DNA of 64,000 bases. Origin: Nitrincola tibetensis (GTDB taxonomy: Bacteria; Pseudomonadota; Gammaproteobacteria; Pseudomonadales; Balneatricaceae). Positions 1 to 9,191 of the stretch are shown here, in pieces. The notes beneath the pieces were generated by a model. It was given only the letters and a program-made list of their open reading frames with translations. It ran no database searches and was not told the DNA's origin. Each line of letters begins with the position of its first letter. Position 1 is the stretch's first letter. Position numbers and translations under genes: made by a program. The DNA is taken from positions 124,001 to 188,000 of the forward strand of contig NZ_QKRX01000008.1 of assembly GCF_003284585.1 (NCBI RefSeq), read 5' to 3'.

Positions 1-18
1 CCTAGTTAAGGATGAAAC

Positions 19-402
19 ATGTTATTAGGTATACATCATGCTGCCATTATTTGCTCAAATTATGAGGTGTCGAAATCGTTTTACACTCATACACTAGGGC
101 TTAAGATACTCGCTGAGCACTACCGTGCTGAGAGAGGCTCTTGGAAGCTGGATTTGGTGTTGCCAGATGGTGGGCAGTTAGAGCTCTTCTCCTTTCCAAA
201 CCCTCCAAAGCGCGCATCCTATCCAGAGGCCTGTGGATTACGTCATTTAGCATTTAAAGTGGCGGATATTGAGCAGTATCAAGGTTATTTAGTTAAACAT
301 GAGGTAAAAACTGAAGCCATACGTATTGATGATTATACAGGCAAACGCTTTTTATTTTTTTCAGATCCCGACGGTCTTCCGATTGAACTTTATGAAATCT
401 AA
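19..402 (+). CDS. yaeR: VOC family protein, YaeR-like
   Basis: Small single-domain vicinal oxygen chelate (glyoxalase/dioxygenase fold) protein of 127 residues, the normal length for the YaeR group. Candidate metal ligands are visible at the family positions: H7 in the opening beta strand, E55 in the LELFSF strand, H76 in GLRHLAF and E123 in the closing PIELYE strand. The RPEACGLRHLAF-like and DPDGLPIELYE signatures closely resemble E. coli YaeR. The ATG is preceded by AAGGAT at 8-13. The substrate is unknown; methylglyoxal detoxification is only a fold-based guess. It stands alone, with 160 bp before the next gene. Confidence 0.85.
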   Translation: MLLGIHHAAIICSNYEVSKSFYTHTLGLKILAEHYRAERGSWKLDLVLPDGGQLELFSFPNPPKRASYPEACGLRHLAFKVADIEQYQGYLVKHEVKTEAIRIDDYTGKRFLFFSDPDGLPIELYEI

Positions 403-562
403 GACTAAATAAAGGTTTTGTCGGCTGAATGTGTTATTGAAAATTTGCTTTTTTACGTCATCCTTATAGGGAGAGCACACCTTTAGTTATGGACTGAGTA
501 GTTTTCGAAGAGTGATTTGACTTCGAGGTGTGGTATTACGAGTGTTCACTCTTGGAGCTAAT

Positions 563-2584
563 ATGGCTTTTTCATGGTTTGGAAGGGATCGCAAGTCCCA
601 GAAATCTGTTCATGCAGTTGATGTTGAGTCCATTAAAGTTGAACAATTGAGCAGTCGAGATATTTCAGCTGATCGTTTGCGTCAACTCCAGTTTGATGGC
701 GCAAATGTTGCCTTAGTCTTAGCGTTTATTTCGCCACATTTAGATTTTGATGCAACCGTTCGCTCACTCAAAAACGCAATGCCCTTTGCCAAAAATTTGG
801 TTGGCGTGATGACAGCGGGAGAGCTTAGTTCCTGCGGAGGTCAGTTATACCATTCGGCCGATAAACACTGGGATAATATTGTTCTGCAGAGTTACAGTGA
901 CGAGGTGTTTGCGCAGGTGCATGTAGCATCTGTTCCGCTTCATTGCGAAGATATACGCGCCGGGCGTTCTGGGTTGAGTCGCCAGCAACGCGTGAAAGCC
1001 ATCGAAAGTGAAATAAAGAAAATTAAACTTCCATTTGATGTTAATTTTCAGAACACACTGGCTTTAACCTTTATTGATGGATTAACGAGCAGTGAAAACT
1101 TCTTTATGCAAGCGCTCTACGAAAGTGAGCGTTTCCCTTGCTATTTTATCGGTGGTTCTGCAGGCGGGAAGTTGGACTTTCGCCAAGCCTTGGTTCACGA
1201 CGGCCAAAAAGTTGTGCATAACCATGCGGTGGTGATTTTTGTTCGACTTGCAGCCGATATTCGTTACAGTATTTTAAAAACCCATAATTTCCAAAAAACC
1301 AACGTGTCGTTTATCGTGGCCGATTCCGACGAGACGGCACGTGTAGTGAACACAGTTATGCCAGAGGGCAGCACGCGAATCGTGAGCATTGTCTCATTCC
1401 TGTGCAATCATTTTAAATGCAAACCCAGTCAGCTAGGCTCTATGCTTGCGGGTTATTCGTTTGCGGTTGAAATTGGAGGAGAGCTGTTTATCCGCTCGGT
1501 TTCAGCCATTAATGAGCAGACAGAGTCAATCAACTTTTTTTGTGATTTGACCTTTGGCGACCGCTTGCTCTTGGTTAAAGCCAAGGATTTTGCATCAAGC
1601 ACTACGCAAGCGTTTAGACAGGTCATGCAGTCGAAGCCCGTGCCTCCTTTTGCCATGCTGGCCAATGACTGCATTCTTAGACGTTTGAATAACGCTAATC
1701 AGTTGAACCAGATTAAAGACTTTGATCAGATGAAGGTGGCGGGTTTTTCAACCTTTGGTGAAATTCTCGGTGTTCACATGAATCAGACACTCACGGCCTT
1801 ACTGTTCTTTAAAATCAAGCCGGGTGAAGTCTTCCGCGATGAGTATGTGGATCAGTTCCCTATACAGTATAGCAATTTTCGAATGTATTTTATGGCCTCG
1901 AAAATTCAAAGTTTAGAGCAAATTAATCGAGTGCAAGCTACCTTGGTTGAGCATCTTACCGAGTATCGTCCTTTATTAAGGGAGATGGTAGAAAGCTTTA
2001 ATAATGTTGCCAATTACGCGCAGAGTACCGGTCATTCCCTTCACTCAATGCAGTCTCAGTTTAATGTGTTCTCCGATGTGATTGAAAAACAGACATCGCA
2101 GCGACATCAGCTTCAGGCCCGAGTGTCAGGCCTGCAAAAAAATTCTGAAGAGGTGCTTTCGATACTGCAAGTGATTTCCGGGATTGCGGATCAAACCAAT
2201 TTGCTGGCATTAAATGCGGCAATTGAAGCTGCAAGAGCGGGGGAGGCGGGCCGAGGATTTGCAGTTGTTGCGGATGAGGTAAGACAGTTGTCGCAAAATA
2301 CGCAAAAAAGCCTAGACCAAACCGGTGCAACGATTAAATCTGTGACGACGGCGATTGTGGCAATTAGGGATACGCTTGAACACACTGAAACGGCTATGAA
2401 TAGCATCACGGACAGTGCTCAGCAACTGAGCTTAGAAATGGTGAAGCTGTCTGAAGCGTCTCAAGTAGCGGAAGGGGAGGTTGAAAACAACATCCATACT
2501 ATTGCTAAAATGACACAAACCATGGATCACATAGATCATGAAGTTGCCGCCATTGATCAGCTAAAAGCCTTGCATAATCAGTAG
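563..2584 (+). CDS. Soluble chemoreceptor: FIST sensor domain fused to MCP signalling domain
   Basis: 673 residues with no membrane segment, so a cytoplasmic receptor. The first two thirds match the FIST N and C sensory domains (for example the GLTSSENFF and FIGGSAGG segments), a fold thought to bind small ligands. The last third is a methyl-accepting chemotaxis coiled-coil hairpin whose tip, about residues 539-574, carries the hallmark [19 protein letters not shown] series and [11 protein letters not shown]. It should signal through CheW/CheA. No C-terminal CheR-tethering pentapeptide is seen. I chose the ATG at 563 because TTGGAG lies just upstream; an in-frame GTG at 530 is the alternative. 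No chemotaxis genes are adjacent. The ligand is unknown. Confidence 0.88.
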   Translation: MAFSWFGRDRKSQKSVHAVDVESIKVEQLSSRDISADRLRQLQFDGANVALVLAFISPHLDFDATVRSLKNAMPFAKNLVGVMTAGELSSCGGQLYHSADKHWDNIVLQSYSDEVFAQVHVASVPLHCEDIRAGRSGLSRQQRVKAIESEIKKIKLPFDVNFQNTLALTFIDGLTSSENFFMQALYESERFPCYFIGGSAGGKLDFRQALVHDGQKVVHNHAVVIFVRLAADIRYSILKTHNFQKTNVSFIVADSDETARVVNTVMPEGSTRIVSIVSFLCNHFKCKPSQLGSMLAGYSFAVEIGGELFIRSVSAINEQTESINFFCDLTFGDRLLLVKAKDFASSTTQAFRQVMQSKPVPPFAMLANDCILRRLNNANQLNQIKDFDQMKVAGFSTFGEILGVHMNQTLTALLFFKIKPGEVFRDEYVDQFPIQYSNFRMYFMASKIQSLEQINRVQATLVEHLTEYRPLLREMVESFNNVANYAQSTGHSLHSMQSQFNVFSDVIEKQTSQRHQLQARVSGLQKNSEEVLSILQVISGIADQTNLLALNAAIEAARAGEAGRGFAVVADEVRQLSQNTQKSLDQTGATIKSVTTAIVAIRDTLEHTETAMNSITDSAQQLSLEMVKLSEASQVAEGEVENNIHTIAKMTQTMDHIDHEVAAIDQLKALHNQ

Positions 2585-2611
2585 CCACAACTCAGTCTAT
2601 TTTAGAGGTAT

Positions 2612-2647
2612 AATAAGCCTTGCAGAACGCAAGGCTTATTAATTTTT
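2612..2647 (+). terminator. Hairpin terminator between the chemoreceptor gene and yjdM
   Basis: AATAAGCCTTGC (2612-2623) and GCAAGGCTTATT (2629-2640) form a perfect 12-bp stem with a 5-nt loop, followed by AATTTTT. It sits 27 bp after the chemoreceptor stop and ends only 13 bp before the yjdM start, so the yjdM promoter must overlap it or lie upstream. A TATAAT hexamer at 2609-2614 overlaps the left arm. Confidence 0.75.
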
Positions 2648-2660
2648 ACAAGGTAGAAAA

Positions 2661-3002
2661 ATGTCAGATTTACCCAATTGTCCAAGCTGTGGTTCAGAAT
2701 ACACCTACGAAGATGCATCGATGTTTGTTTGTCCTGAGTGTGCGCATGAGTGGTCGGCGACAGCGGCGCTTGATCAAAATGAAACGGCTAAGGTGTATCG
2801 TGATGCCAATGGTAATACGTTGGTTGATGGTGACTCGGTAACCGTCATTAAGGATTTGAAAGTAAAAGGATCCTCTTTAGTGGTAAAAGTTGGCACTAAA
2901 GTTAAAAGTATTCGCCTCGTTGATGAGGATCATGACATCGATTGTAAAATTGACGGAATAGGTCCAATGAAGCTCAAATCAGAGTTTGTCAAAAAAATCT
3001 GA
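2661..3002 (+). CDS. yjdM: YjdM/PhnA family zinc-ribbon protein
   Basis: 113-residue protein of the family historically called PhnA and renamed YjdM. It has an N-terminal zinc ribbon with C7/C10 (CPSC) and C24/C27 (CPEC), followed by an SH3-like beta domain carrying the family core [25 protein letters not shown]. The family is widespread and, despite its old name, is not needed for C-P bond cleavage; its true role is unclear. AAGGT precedes the ATG by a normal distance. No phosphonate genes are nearby, which fits a role outside phosphonate use. It converges on yaeQ with 13 bp between the stops. Confidence 0.9.
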   Translation: MSDLPNCPSCGSEYTYEDASMFVCPECAHEWSATAALDQNETAKVYRDANGNTLVDGDSVTVIKDLKVKGSSLVVKVGTKVKSIRLVDEDHDIDCKIDGIGPMKLKSEFVKKI

Positions 3003-3015
3003 TTTGAACAGAGCA

Positions 3016-3561
3016 TCAAGAAAAGTCTTTTAGTAACACCGGCTCAATCATCAAACTGTCGCTTGAGTTTGATAGCCAAATTTGTTTATCACTTATATTG
3101 CATTGCAACTGCAGATTTCGAGCGGCCAGAAGAGCCAGTGCTTTTACTTGTTCTTCTGGTATTTCCCACACTTGTAAGTTGCTGTATCTTGCTAAGGATG
3201 ACTGAATTTGTTTCCACCAGTTAGGTACACTGCGTCCTCCATAGGCATAAAGCTTTACTTGCTTCGCACGACCACTCGCTTTGCGCAGCCACTTTTCGTC
3301 GCTCTGACCGAACTCAACCCAGAGATTAATGTCTCCGTTTAGGTTTTTATCCCAAAGTTCGGGTTCCCCTTCATCACTTAAACCTTTTGAAAAACTTAAG
3401 GTATCGGATGCATTCAGAATAAACGCTAAGACGCGAACCATTAAGCGCTCTTCAGTTTCAGACGGGTGCTGAGCAAGTGTTAACGAATGATCTTGATAAT
3501 AATGCCTGTCCATATCTGCAATCTGGAGTTGCACTTTGTAAACGGTTGCTTTGGTCGCCAT
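3016..3561 (-). CDS. yaeQ: YaeQ family protein
   Basis: 181-residue YaeQ homologue, the same length as E. coli YaeQ. The N terminus MATKATVYKVQLQIAD matches the family start, so I placed the start at 3561 rather than at the upstream in-frame codon at 3588. LTLAQHPSETEERLMVR and the LWVEFGQSDEKWLRKA segment are family hallmarks. YaeQ has a restriction-endonuclease-like (PD-(D/E)XK) fold; its biochemical activity is not established and the old claim of RfaH-like activity was not upheld. AGGTT lies upstream of the chosen start. It is monocistronic and convergent with yjdM. Confidence 0.92.
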   Translation of the reverse strand: MATKATVYKVQLQIADMDRHYYQDHSLTLAQHPSETEERLMVRVLAFILNASDTLSFSKGLSDEGEPELWDKNLNGDINLWVEFGQSDEKWLRKASGRAKQVKLYAYGGRSVPNWWKQIQSSLARYSNLQVWEIPEEQVKALALLAARNLQLQCNISDKQIWLSNSSDSLMIEPVLLKDFS

Positions 3562-3694
3562 ACATAACCTGAATGCTGAATAATGCACCTAGTCTACCTG
3601 AGCCTTTTCTGGACGCAAGTTTTGATATTTACAGGCTTGGTTTATGATAGGCTTTTGCAAAATTATTCGCTTAAATTGATCGGAAGCCTTGGTG

Positions 3695-4225
3695 ATGCAG
3701 TTAGTCGATTGTCAATATGAAACACACGGAGCCGCTATTCTGGCCATTTTTAATCATGCTATCTTGAACACCACGGCGCTGTATGAATATAAACCAAGAA
3801 CTGAAAAGCAGTTAGAGGACTGGTTCGCGGCTAAACAACGTGGAGATTTCCCAGTTATTGGCGTGATGACGGACGATGGTGAGTTAGCCGGATTTGCCTC
3901 CTATGGATCTTTCAGGGCCTTTCCTGCCTTTAAGTACACACTTGAGCATTCAGTCTATGTGAGTCAAAACTACCAACGACAAGGGGTGGCTAAACGCCTG
4001 TTGACTGAGATTATCGAGCGTGCGCAACAGAACAAGTATCATACCTTGATTGGTGCAATTGATGCGACCAATCATGCTAGCATTCACCTTCACGAAACGC
4101 TGGGCTTCCAATTATCCGGATGCCTTCGTCAAACTGGCTTTAAATTTGGCCAATGGTTGGATTTGGTCTTTTATCAACGAATCCTAGAAACGCCGCTCAA
4201 GCCTGAAGATGATCCAGTCCATTAA
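3695..4225 (+). CDS. GNAT N-acetyltransferase, phosphinothricin/methionine-derivative type
   Basis: 176-residue single-domain GNAT enzyme that transfers acetyl from acetyl-CoA to an amine. The acetyl-CoA loop is seen as YVSQNYQRQGVAKRLL, followed by an IDATNHASIHLHETLGFQ stretch typical of the Pat/Bar and MnaT (YncA) subgroup, whose members acetylate phosphinothricin, methionine sulfone or related compounds. The true substrate cannot be read from sequence. TTG (3689), GTG (3692) and ATG (3695) are consecutive; GGAAG at 3682-3686 best serves the ATG. It converges on ghrA, and its last codons form one arm of a long hairpin. Confidence 0.82.
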   Translation: MQLVDCQYETHGAAILAIFNHAILNTTALYEYKPRTEKQLEDWFAAKQRGDFPVIGVMTDDGELAGFASYGSFRAFPAFKYTLEHSVYVSQNYQRQGVAKRLLTEIIERAQQNKYHTLIGAIDATNHASIHLHETLGFQLSGCLRQTGFKFGQWLDLVFYQRILETPLKPEDDPVH

Positions 4226-4248
4226 ATACCTGATACTTGAGCGGTGTT
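4189..4248. terminator. Long-loop hairpin at the convergent acetyltransferase/ghrA end
   Basis: AACGCCGCTCAAG (4189-4201) can pair with CTTGAGCGGTGTT (4236-4248), 13 bp with one G-U pair, around a 34-nt loop. The left arm is inside the acetyltransferase coding sequence and the right arm is 7 bp before the ghrA stop. There is no clear U tract on either strand. It may act as a bidirectional terminator or as an RNA 3'-end stabiliser. Confidence 0.4.
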
Positions 4249-4254
4249 AGGGAG

Positions 4255-5190
4255 TTAGTAGCCTCGATTTCGATCCACTCGTCCTGAAATCGCGTGGCCA
4301 GCATTGAGTTTAATGATTTTTTCGGCAATTTGAGCAACTGTGCTTTCTCTGAGTGTTCTCGCCGAAACATGGGGAGTAATGGTAATCTTTGGATGCCCCC
4401 AGAAGGGATGTTGCGTGGGTAAGGGTTCTTGGCGAAAAACATCCAAGACTGCATGCTGAATGTGGCCTTCTTGAAGCGCGAAGATTAAGTCTTCATCAAC
4501 TAAATGCTCACCGCGTCCTACATTGATTAGGATCGCGTGCTCCTTAAGTTGGGCCAGAGTCGTGAAATTGAGTAGGTCTTCGGTCGAATCCGTTAAGGGC
4601 AGAGTGTTGATCAGAATGCGTGATCGATTTAAAAAAGAGTTTAGATTGTCACTTCCACAAAACATCTCAATTGAGTTGAAGTTAGGTTCTCTCGGTTGTC
4701 TGATCCAAGTCGCGACAGGGTATTCTAAGCTTGAAAGAACCTGCGCAACGGCTGAGCCAATTTTGCCATAACCCAGTATTCCGATTGGCCATTGCTCTTT
4801 GCGGATTGGCGGCAGGGTTTTCCAGATTTGATTTTCTGACTGTTGACGGTAAGTACCCATGTCTCGACTAAATTCTGTAACAAAATGGACCGCATACTCG
4901 GCCATTTGTGAGGACATTCCCGCATCTTCGAGTCTAAAAATCGGTAGTTCAGCTGGCAATGAAGGCGATTTTAATAAAGCATCGACACCTGCACCTAAGT
5001 TAAACAGCGCTCTAAGATTGGGTTCGAGCTTAAAGAGTGCATCAGGTGGTTGCCATACAACAGCGTAGTCAGCATCTCCCTTCGCAGTATCCATTGACCA
5101 TGCTTCTATTTTTGCCGTTGGAATCAGTGCACTTAATAATAAGGTCCAACGTTCGGGTTTCGGGTCTTGTGAGACAAAAATAATCTTCAT
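4255..5190 (-). CDS. ghrA: Glyoxylate/hydroxypyruvate reductase A
   Basis: 311-residue D-2-hydroxyacid dehydrogenase, reducing glyoxylate to glycolate and hydroxypyruvate to glycerate with NAD(P)H. The Rossmann motif G140-x-G142-x-x-G145 (GYGKIG) is present, as are the catalytic R226 (NVGRGEHL), E255 (DVFRQEP) and H274 (TPHVSA). The short N-terminal domain and the FNLGAGVD segment place it with GhrA rather than GhrB or SerA. The next gene, rhlE, is divergent with a 170-bp spacer that must hold both promoters. Product confidence is high; the in vivo substrate preference is inferred from family membership. Confidence 0.9.
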   Translation of the reverse strand: MKIIFVSQDPKPERWTLLLSALIPTAKIEAWSMDTAKGDADYAVVWQPPDALFKLEPNLRALFNLGAGVDALLKSPSLPAELPIFRLEDAGMSSQMAEYAVHFVTEFSRDMGTYRQQSENQIWKTLPPIRKEQWPIGILGYGKIGSAVAQVLSSLEYPVATWIRQPREPNFNSIEMFCGSDNLNSFLNRSRILINTLPLTDSTEDLLNFTTLAQLKEHAILINVGRGEHLVDEDLIFALQEGHIQHAVLDVFRQEPLPTQHPFWGHPKITITPHVSARTLRESTVAQIAEKIIKLNAGHAISGRVDRNRGY

Positions 5191-5360
5191 TGGTTACCTG
5201 GCTTTTTCTTTGAGTTTTACAGAGACGTCAGCTTGAAAATCATTCTGAACCAATTCCCAACCGGAATAAAGAGTGCGCTTATTGGGGGATTCCTGTAAGC
5301 TTCACTGCCGTCGATTTGGCGGCCCTAATCTATCCGATGTGATAAAAAAGAGATGATTGA

Positions 5361-6623
5361 ATGAGTTTTGCCTCCTTGGGGTTGTCCGCCCCTATTCTGA
5401 CTGCTGTGGCGGAGCAGGGTTACGATACGCCTTCACCGATTCAAATCCAAGCCATACCTCAAGTACTTGCCGGTAGAGATCTAATGGCTGCCGCCCAAAC
5501 GGGCACAGGTAAAACAGCTGGATTTACCTTACCTATTTTAGAAAGACTGCTCAATGGAGAGTCTGCAAAGCCGAATCATGCGCGAGTTTTGATTCTGACG
5601 CCCACACGAGAGCTGGCTGCCCAAGTAGGCGAAAGTGTGTCACTTTACAGTAAGCATCTCCGTTTGAGATCTGCTGTTGTTTTTGGGGGAGTAAAAATCA
5701 ACCCTCAAATGATTGCTCTGCGTAGAGGGGTCGATGTGTTGGTGGCAACTCCAGGCCGCCTGTTAGATCTTTATAAACAAAATGCAATACGTTTCAATGG
5801 TTTAGAGACCTTGGTCTTGGATGAAGCGGATCGTATGTTGGATATGGGGTTTATCAACGACATTAAAAAGATCATGGCGGTGTTACCGAAACAGCGTCAA
5901 ACCTTAATGTTTTCTGCAACCTTCTCGACAGAGATTCGCGCGTTAGCAAAGCAGTTTCTTAATGATCCAGTCGAGGTGTCTGTTACGCCGAACAATGCAA
6001 CGGCACCGACAGTCACTCAATGGATCTCGCCTGTCGATAAAAAGAGAAAACCTGCGTTGTTAACCCGACTTATTCAGGAAGGTGATTGGCAGCAAGTGTT
6101 GGTTTTTACCAAAACCAAGCATGGAGCTAACAAGTTAACCGCCCACTTGAATGCTGAAGGGATATCGGCGTCTGCTATTCATGGCAATAAAAGCCAAGGT
6201 GCACGTACAAAAGCCTTAGCTGATTTCAAATCCGGCAGTATACGTGCTTTGGTGGCAACCGATATTGCAGCACGGGGTTTGGATATTGATCAATTGCCGC
6301 AAGTGGTTAATTTTGAATTACCACATGTACCTGAAGATTATGTCCACCGTATCGGCCGCACAGGGAGAGCGGGTGCGTCTGGTTATGCAGTTTCATTGGT
6401 CTGCGCTGATGATTTAAAACTTCTACAGGCAATTGAAAGAGTCACCCGTCAAACCATCGAGAGAAGACAGGTGCCGGGTTTCGAGCCAGTTAATCTGGTT
6501 CCTGAAGAGACAACAGTCGCTAAGCCTAAGCATAATCGCCGTCCTAAAAAGCCTTTTAAAGGACACGCAGACGGTCAGCGTTCAGGGTTCGTGGCATCAG
6601 GGCATAAACCTAAGGCAAGATAA
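5361..6623 (+). CDS. rhlE: DEAD-box RNA helicase RhlE
   Basis: 420-residue ATP-dependent RNA helicase, with likely roles in ribosome assembly and RNA turnover. Motifs in order: Q motif ([10 protein letters not shown]), Walker A AQTGTGKT at 45-52, PTRELA at 81-86, DEAD at 154-157, SAT at 185-187, ARGLDID and HRIGRTGR. The N terminus ([12 protein letters not shown]) and the short basic C-terminal tail rich in K, R, H and P are typical of RhlE. A second DEAD-box gene at 60087 is RhlB-like, so they are separate paralogues. A hairpin terminator follows directly. Confidence 0.93.
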   Translation: MSFASLGLSAPILTAVAEQGYDTPSPIQIQAIPQVLAGRDLMAAAQTGTGKTAGFTLPILERLLNGESAKPNHARVLILTPTRELAAQVGESVSLYSKHLRLRSAVVFGGVKINPQMIALRRGVDVLVATPGRLLDLYKQNAIRFNGLETLVLDEADRMLDMGFINDIKKIMAVLPKQRQTLMFSATFSTEIRALAKQFLNDPVEVSVTPNNATAPTVTQWISPVDKKRKPALLTRLIQEGDWQQVLVFTKTKHGANKLTAHLNAEGISASAIHGNKSQGARTKALADFKSGSIRALVATDIAARGLDIDQLPQVVNFELPHVPEDYVHRIGRTGRAGASGYAVSLVCADDLKLLQAIERVTRQTIERRQVPGFEPVNLVPEETTVAKPKHNRRPKKPFKGHADGQRSGFVASGHKPKAR

Positions 6624-6631
6624 TATTGAAG

Positions 6632-6675
6632 TCGAGAGGGGCTAAGACTATAGTGGTGCCTCTCGAAATTTTGAT
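6632..6675 (+). terminator. Terminator after rhlE
   Basis: TCGAGAGG (6632-6639) pairs with CCTCTCGA (6659-6666), an 8-bp stem with a 19-nt loop, followed by AATTTTGAT. It separates rhlE from the LysE-family gene, whose start is 24 bp downstream of the stem. Confidence 0.55.
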
Positions 6676-6689
6676 CATTTAGGTGTCTT

Positions 6690-7310
6690 ATGAGCCTGGC
6701 TCTTTTGTCAGTGTTTGTTCCAACATTTTTCTTTGTTTCTATTACCCCCGGTATGTGTATGACCTTGGCTATGACCCTGGGTATCACGCTTGGGGTTCGC
6801 CGCACTTTATGGATGATGTGGGGGGAAATGCTCGGCGTTGCGTTGGTTGCGTTTTTAGCCGTCATGGGCGTGGCAACGCTTATGTTGGCGTATCCGGGGT
6901 TCTTTCAAGTCTTTAAATGGATCGGTGGTGCTTACTTAGGTTATGTCGGCATCCAGATGTGGCGCTCCAAAGGTCGCATGGCGATTCCGGAATCGGCAGG
7001 CGTTCGTCAAACAGTTTCAGCTGCTCAGCTATTTAGTCAAGGCTTTGTCACGGCCGTCGCCAATCCTAAAGGATGGGCGTTTCATGCGGCACTCTTACCA
7101 CCCTTTATTCTGGCTTCTCAACCGCTGGCACCTCAATTAGTTGTGTTACTGAGCATAATTGTCTTATTAGAACTGCTTTGTATGTTAATTTATGCAAGTG
7201 GTGGCAAAGCCATGCGTGTTTTTCTACAGCAAACCCATAATGTGCGTTTAATGAATCGTATTGCGGGCTCACTCATGGTGGGTGTGGGTATTTGGCTAGC
7301 ATTTTTTTAG
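6690..7310 (+). CDS. LysE/RhtB family amino-acid exporter
   Basis: 206-residue integral membrane protein of the LysE superfamily, which exports amino acids or their analogues in exchange for protons. The conserved opening loop (TPGMCMTLAMTLG) after the first helix and about six hydrophobic segments are seen; FVTAVANPKGWAF matches the second conserved LysE motif (NPK). AGGTG at 6681-6685 precedes the ATG. It is followed after 9 bp by a DNA glycosylase gene, so the two are probably cotranscribed. The substrate cannot be assigned; RhtB, LeuE and ArgO are all relatives. Confidence 0.85.
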   Translation: MSLALLSVFVPTFFFVSITPGMCMTLAMTLGITLGVRRTLWMMWGEMLGVALVAFLAVMGVATLMLAYPGFFQVFKWIGGAYLGYVGIQMWRSKGRMAIPESAGVRQTVSAAQLFSQGFVTAVANPKGWAFHAALLPPFILASQPLAPQLVVLLSIIVLLELLCMLIYASGGKAMRVFLQQTHNVRLMNRIAGSLMVGVGIWLAFF

Positions 7311-7319
7311 GGGATAGGT

Positions 7320-7841
7320 TTGGTTGAGGCGAGAGTTTCGAGTTTTGCCCCTGTCGTGGATGAGCGTGCCAGGGTTTTAATACTGGGAAGTATGCCAGGC
7401 ATCGCGTCATTAAGTGCGCAGGAATATTACGCCCATCCAAGAAATGCGTTTTGGCCGATTATGGGCACTTTGTTTCAGTTTGATGTAACCTTAGGGTATT
7501 CAGCGCGACTGGAAAAACTAAAGGCATCGGGTGTCGCACTCTGGGACGTATTGCAGCAGTGCGAACGTGACGGCAGTCTTGATTCTTCGATTGTAACGTC
7601 CTCTCAGCAGCTCAATAGCTTCGCTGCTTTTTTCCAAGCCTATCCGGGGATTCAAGCAGTCTTTTGCAATGGCAATAAGGCTTACCAAGAATTTACTCGA
7701 GAAGCGCAAAGGTTAAAAACAGAGGACAGTCGGTTTGAGGCACTTCACATTCAGAGTCTACCCTCTACCAGTCCAGCTCATGCGTCTATGACGTTCGAGA
7801 AAAAGCTAATCGAATGGCGAAGTCTATTGCTGTTTTTATAA
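7320..7841 (+). CDS. DNA-deoxyinosine (hypoxanthine) glycosylase, UDG family 6-like
   Basis: 173-residue member of the uracil-DNA glycosylase superfamily. The N-terminal GSMPG (23-27) followed by HPRNAFWPIM and the C-terminal STSPAHASM are the signature of the group annotated as DNA-deoxyinosine glycosylase, which removes hypoxanthine from deaminated adenine; Mug (family 2) is a more distant alternative. The start is TTG at 7320, chosen because AGGGGAT lies just upstream and no other start precedes the conserved strand. It is 9 bp downstream of the LysE-type exporter and likely in the same transcript. Fold assignment is firm; the exact lesion is inferred. Confidence 0.78.
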   Translation: MVEARVSSFAPVVDERARVLILGSMPGIASLSAQEYYAHPRNAFWPIMGTLFQFDVTLGYSARLEKLKASGVALWDVLQQCERDGSLDSSIVTSSQQLNSFAAFFQAYPGIQAVFCNGNKAYQEFTREAQRLKTEDSRFEALHIQSLPSTSPAHASMTFEKKLIEWRSLLLFL

Positions 7842-7922
7842 AAGTGGTCGTTGCGATTAAAAGATCGGGTTTAGACGACCAATGTCTTAGATTAAAAGTG
7901 AATAAACAGGATCGATATCTGC

Positions 7923-9191
7923 ATGAAGGAAGCAAGTTTGATAATTAAGCATAGGGTGTTTGTCTTGGTAGCGGGTATCGGGATGCTAATGGCCACACAG
8001 CCGGTCGTTGCCAATATACAGAGTTTTTTGCCACAACCCCCAATACTGATCATTGAGAACATTCTGAGCAAGCAGGTCGACTTAGCACCTGTCGACCTTC
8101 CTTCCGATGTACGGCGTCTCTATCAAGAAGAGTATCAGGAATCGAAAGTCTATGAAGGCTATTTTGATTCAAAGAAATGCTATATCTATGCCGACGGCAT
8201 CGAGGAAAGTGATGCGTATTTTTACCCTGATTTTCACTCCAGAACGCATCTATGTCCCGGGCCTTTTTGGAGCGGTAATTTTTTAAACTGGGCGACAACC
8301 TCGAGTCTAGACCCTTTTCGAAAAACTTTAACAGGTGGATTGCGGGTAAAAGATACCCCAACGGAAACTTGGCTGGAATCTGCGCGTTTAGATCGTGAGA
8401 CATTTTTTCAAGTATTACGCTTTCCGAGTGAAGGGTTGTCACCTGAGCGAGTCAATAACGCAACCCCTTTCAGCGTCAACTGGATTGGTATGCGCAGCCA
8501 AGGAAATCAATTGCGGCTAAGGTTGCTCAGTGAAGACTTGGTGCAACCTACTTCGTCTCTTGTCATGTCAGAGCCTTACAGTTTGGACAAAACCTACGAG
8601 CTACCAGTTCGTGTCGCCGTGTGTGTGAACGGTTTAAGAGAAGACAACTGTAAGGCCTATGGCAACTATGCAAAACCTGAAGGTTTGATTCAGGGAGGAG
8701 CGCAAAACATGCGCTTTACTGTACTGGGATTTTTGAATGATTTGTTTTTGGCTGACGAAGGCTGCGTGATGAGGGCACCTTTAAAGTTTGTAGGGCCTAT
8801 GCGCTTAAATGCTCAGGGGGAGTGGGAGGATAATCCGAGTAAGGAATGGAACGAGACAACAGGTGTTTTAATCCGTAACCCTGATAAAGAAGAAGCGCTT
8901 CAAACCAATCGTGTTGCGGGATTACGAGGTGATTATGCGATTATCGATAGTGGGGTCATTAATTACATCAATAAGTTTGGTCATATGACGTCTAAAAATC
9001 ACAAAGGATCCGATCCAGTCAGTGAACTTTTTTACCAATCGTTAGCGTATTTACGAAATCTTGCCCCAATTGATCAATACCTGGCTTTAAGAGGGACGCA
9101 GTTGGACAATTATCAACTAGTTGATGGCTTTCCTGTTATTAATTGGATCAGTGAGCCACCCATCAATCTCAATGCTTGGTGCAAGCCGTAA
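7923..9191 (+). CDS. PilY1-like secreted protein lacking the C-terminal propeller
   Basis: 422 residues with a Sec signal peptide (hydrophobic 11-29, likely cut after VVA). The body carries the motif series of the PilY1/PilC type IV pilus tip adhesins: KCYIY, WSGNFLNWAT, LTGGLRVKDT, a VRVAVCVNG/NCKAYG/KPEGLIQ block, MRFTVLGFLND, LKFVGPM, a SGVINYINKFG stretch and DPVSELFYQSL. It ends at DGFPVINW..NAWCKP, just where full-length PilY1 proteins continue into the calcium-binding propeller that contacts the pilus. So it is either a 3'-truncated gene or a dedicated short form. No minor pilin genes adjoin it. The family link is from recalled motifs, not an alignment. Confidence 0.65.
   Translation: MKEASLIIKHRVFVLVAGIGMLMATQPVVANIQSFLPQPPILIIENILSKQVDLAPVDLPSDVRRLYQEEYQESKVYEGYFDSKKCYIYADGIEESDAYFYPDFHSRTHLCPGPFWSGNFLNWATTSSLDPFRKTLTGGLRVKDTPTETWLESARLDRETFFQVLRFPSEGLSPERVNNATPFSVNWIGMRSQGNQLRLRLLSEDLVQPTSSLVMSEPYSLDKTYELPVRVAVCVNGLREDNCKAYGNYAKPEGLIQGGAQNMRFTVLGFLNDLFLADEGCVMRAPLKFVGPMRLNAQGEWEDNPSKEWNETTGVLIRNPDKEEALQTNRVAGLRGDYAIIDSGVINYINKFGHMTSKNHKGSDPVSELFYQSLAYLRNLAPIDQYLALRGTQLDNYQLVDGFPVINWISEPPINLNAWCKP

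Noticed and set aside
8050-8442. 130-codon open frame antisense to the PilY1-like gene
   Set aside because: The sense frame has signal peptide and conserved motifs, the antisense one does not.
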